Below are positions 62,066 to 64,000 of a DNA stretch of 64,000 bases, in pieces. Made by a program: the position numbers and the translations under genes. The stretch comes from Bacteroidia bacterium (GTDB taxonomy: Bacteria; Bacteroidota; Bacteroidia; Bacteroidales; Paludibacteraceae). The stretch is from contig SAAO01000020.1 of NCBI GenBank assembly GCA_009929375.1, positions 1 through 64,000 on the forward strand, written 5' to 3'. Each line of letters starts with the position of its first letter. Within the stretch, counting starts at the first letter, position 1. The notes beneath the pieces are model-generated. The model was not told the origin of the DNA and ran no database searches. It was given only the letters and a program-made list of their open reading frames with translations.

Positions 62066-62623
62066 TTATTGATACATATATTCAAAATCTGTTACTTTCT
62101 TCATTGGGTTTCCTCTGACAACTGTGAAGGGAGCCACATTGCGATCGACCACAGTACCGGCGGACACAATGGCATTTTTTCCAATTACAACTCCTAATAA
62201 AATTACAGCTTTCACACCAATCCATGCCCCCTCTTCAATTACTATCGGTGCGACTTTCGACTCCACCACAGGTGCAAAATGTGCATAAGGATTTGAATGT
62301 GCAATGACTGAAACCTCACCTGCCAGCGATACATTATCACCAATTAAAATATATTCCGGATAGGCATTATCAATCACACAATGCTGACCAATATATACAT
62401 TCTTACCGATATTCACTCCACGCCAGCGATGCATTTTTACCCGCCAACCATTCAGCGGACAAAAATAAGCCAAACGATGCAAAAGGATATTTCTGATTTT
62501 ACGCAAGGCGAATTGCAGAGGACTCATCTTCCTGCGTGTACCTGAATTACGGATTGTTTTCAGAAGCTTCTTATCGTGATCGAAATAAGGAATATTTTGA
62601 GATTCACGTATAGTATCATTCAT
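62066..62623 (-). CDS. Hexapeptide-repeat acyltransferase (WcaF-like)
   Basis: 185 residues. The C-terminal two thirds form a left-handed beta-helix of hexapeptide repeats (VNIGKNVYIGQHCVID, YILIGDNVSLAGEVSVIAHS, IVIEEGAWIGVKAVILLGVVIGKNAIV with TVVDRNVAPFTVVRGNPMKKV). The catalytic His is in VIAHSNPYAHF. Such enzymes transfer an acetyl or longer acyl group to a sugar hydroxyl or amine. With the dedicated ACP 12 bases downstream, an acyl-ACP donor is possible. Confidence 0.88.
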   Translation of the reverse strand: MNDTIRESQNIPYFDHDKKLLKTIRNSGTRRKMSPLQFALRKIRNILLHRLAYFCPLNGWRVKMHRWRGVNIGKNVYIGQHCVIDNAYPEYILIGDNVSLAGEVSVIAHSNPYAHFAPVVESKVAPIVIEEGAWIGVKAVILLGVVIGKNAIVSAGTVVDRNVAPFTVVRGNPMKKVTDFEYMYQ

Positions 62624-62688
62624 AATTATTATGCCAATCTGAATTTAAGGGAATGTTTAAAGACAAGGATGTCAATCTCAACAATAAA

Positions 62689-63677
62689 CTATAATCTTCT
62701 TAATGCTAAAATTACTTTTCCTGTAAAATATAAAAACGGACTACAAATATACAAAAACCTGCCGTGTTCCACGAGTTTTCCACCAAACCTTGCTTTAAAA
62801 TCGCGTACTCCGTATTTACTGTCAGGCTTACCGGCTCCCATAAAGTCAAACATTCGGTAGCCATTGTTTACTGCATATTCTATACCTGCCCGCGTAGCCA
62901 TTACCGAAGGGTAAACCTTAGGCAGTTCTCCATCGTCGCCACATACAAACCACTCGTACAACACATTGCCATCGCCCACACACAAGATGCCCCCCAGTAT
63001 TTTATCTTCACTTTTTACAACGAGTAAGCTTCCATAAGCTTTTGAGACTATGGTTTCAAAAACTCAAACGGGAACAAAGGTAGTTTTAGTTTTCTGCTGT
63101 ATGTCTGCTGTAAAATACTGTAAAAAGCCCGTACATCTTCTATTCTATCCGTTTCCTCACAGACAATACCTTCAGCCAAGGATTGTTTTATCTGTCGCTT
63201 CCGGTTATCGCTGAAATTAGCAAACACCTCATCGCCACTGTGAATGGAAATCTGATAATTTAAATGAGCCTGATATTCAAAATCGGCTTTCTGAAAAGCA
63301 CCCTTATAAGCACTGTAATCGTGCAAATTACGAAGTTCAATATAAATGGCTTTTCTCTGCAAATCAGTTCTGAGTTCTGAGAGTAATAGCTCAAGCGCCT
63401 CCTCACTGATATCATTTGCAAGCAATACTCCACCCGGAATAATAGCCCTGCGGCTAAAGTAACTTTTTAAAAGTCCTTTTTCTGCAACAAGATATCCGCA
63501 CACCAAAGCTTTTAGCTCTCCCTCCTCTTCTACCGCATATACAAATGGAGTAAAAAAAGATAGTTCTTTGTAAAAACGGTAGCAAGCCGGACTTTGAAAA
63601 AAGGTGGCAAACGAAGAACTTTTGTAAAGCTGTTCCCATTTATCTGTAATAATGTCCTTTCCTTTCAGAATTCTCAT
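62689..63677 (-). pseudogene. GNAT/FemAB-like acyltransferase gene broken by a frameshift
   Basis: Two frames continue one another. The first (63677-63048, 209 residues) starts MRILKGKDIITDKWEQLY and ends FPFEFLKP. The second resumes as FETIVSKAYGSLLVV and runs to 62689, with PSVMATRAGIEYAVNNGYRMFDFMGAG and DFKARFGGKLVEHGRF. Together they give a complete FemAB/GNAT-type protein of about 330 residues. The break is at the run of five As at 63058-63062 (plus strand); a sixth base would restore FEFFETIV. It is either a recent mutation, a phase-variable homopolymer or a sequencing error. The intact product would transfer an amino acid or acyl group in the polysaccharide pathway. Confidence 0.75.
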
Positions 63678-63683
63678 CGGGAA

Positions 63684-64000
63684 CTATTTTACAAGCGACA
63701 TATAAATTGTTTTAATCTTTTCTGCCACTGATTCTGCAGCAAGGCCTGATTCACTTATTTTTTTATTTCCATCCGGACGGACTGAGATACGCAACAAGTC
63801 ATTCAGATTTTCTGAAATCATATTTGCATCCCTCTCCACAATTCTACAATTTTCAACTCCATCTAATAACTCCTCCACATCACCCACATTCACTGAAACT
63901 ACCGGACAATTACAGGCCAAAGCTTCTTTTACAAACTGAGGTGATCCTTCGGTATGACTGGTCATAAGGCAAATATCCACTGCATTCATCAACTCTGCAA
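63684..64000 (-). CDS. Glycosyltransferase family 4-like protein (C-terminal part, cut by window edge)
   Basis: The frame is open to the window end and reads AELMNAVDICLMTSHTEGSPQFVKEALACNCPVVSVNVGDVEE (in pieces). This is the donor-binding E-x7-E region of GT-B group 1 glycosyltransferases: the first Glu in TEGSPQ, the second in KEALACNCPV. About 105 residues are visible. The gene continues beyond the window. It lies 6 bases upstream of the frameshifted GNAT gene, so it is in the same operon. Confidence 0.85.
   Translation of the reverse strand, partial: AELMNAVDICLMTSHTEGSPQFVKEALACNCPVVSVNVGDVEELLDGVENCRIVERDANMISENLNDLLRISVRPDGNKKISESGLAAESVAEKIKTIYMSLVK

Overview
The window comes from a member of the Bacteroidota, most likely of the order Bacteroidales. 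The signs are a SusC/SusD pair, type IX secretion (T9SS) C-terminal sorting tails, a DUF4105 protein, promoters of the TAnnTTTG type with a TTG about 19-20 bases upstream, and starts that lack Shine-Dalgarno sequences. I cannot fix the genus.

Layout. 1-26 kb is mostly housekeeping: a DUF4105 protein and kdsB, an OmpA protein, an inositol monophosphatase, valS, a T9SS cargo protein, RidA, ssb, a DEAD-box helicase, tRNA-Ser(GCU), mltG, murB-miaA, a pRiA4b ORF-3-like protein, dnaA, an MlaD protein with a cell-wall amidase, LptD, a SlyD-type prolyl isomerase and aroC, followed by a lipid kinase. 27.4-37.1 kb is a sulfur block: cysK, osmC, metY, then SusC, SusD and a TlpA-like thioredoxin lipoprotein. 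A secreted multi-domain glycosidase, an M3 peptidase, mutY, an acetate transporter, an MscS channel with an ion channel, an orphan response regulator and galE with a nucleotidyltransferase fill 37-52 kb. 53-64 kb is a surface-polysaccharide locus on the minus strand: Wzi, sugar transferase, two deacetylases, a DUF354 protein, a ketosynthase/SDR/ACP trio, acyltransferase, a frameshifted GNAT/FemAB-like gene and a glycosyltransferase cut by the window edge.

The most notable find is upstream of susC. The leader encodes a 24-residue peptide containing Met-Cys-Met-Cys-Cys-Cys. It is followed by a hairpin plus T-tract whose left arm can instead pair over nine bases with a segment inside the peptide ORF. 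This is the architecture of a translation-coupled attenuator that senses cysteine (or sulfur amino acid) supply. A 16-base near-palindrome, TACCATAAACATGGTA, lies 54.5 bases (centre to first base of the -7 box) upstream of both the cysK and the susC promoters. A third copy sits between the divergent hydrolase and glycosidase genes. Together with gene content, this suggests that SusC/SusD/TlpA form an uptake system for a sulfur-containing nutrient, co-regulated with cysteine and homocysteine synthesis.

Other structure: a 242-bp MITE-like element made of six hairpins with 15-bp terminal inverted repeats and a 6-bp direct repeat; a genome-wide-looking set of intergenic word repeats, one of which appears inside the valS coding region; three copies of a TCCGCCnnGGCGGA palindrome; a decayed T9SS gene fragment; and a single-base frameshift in the polysaccharide locus.
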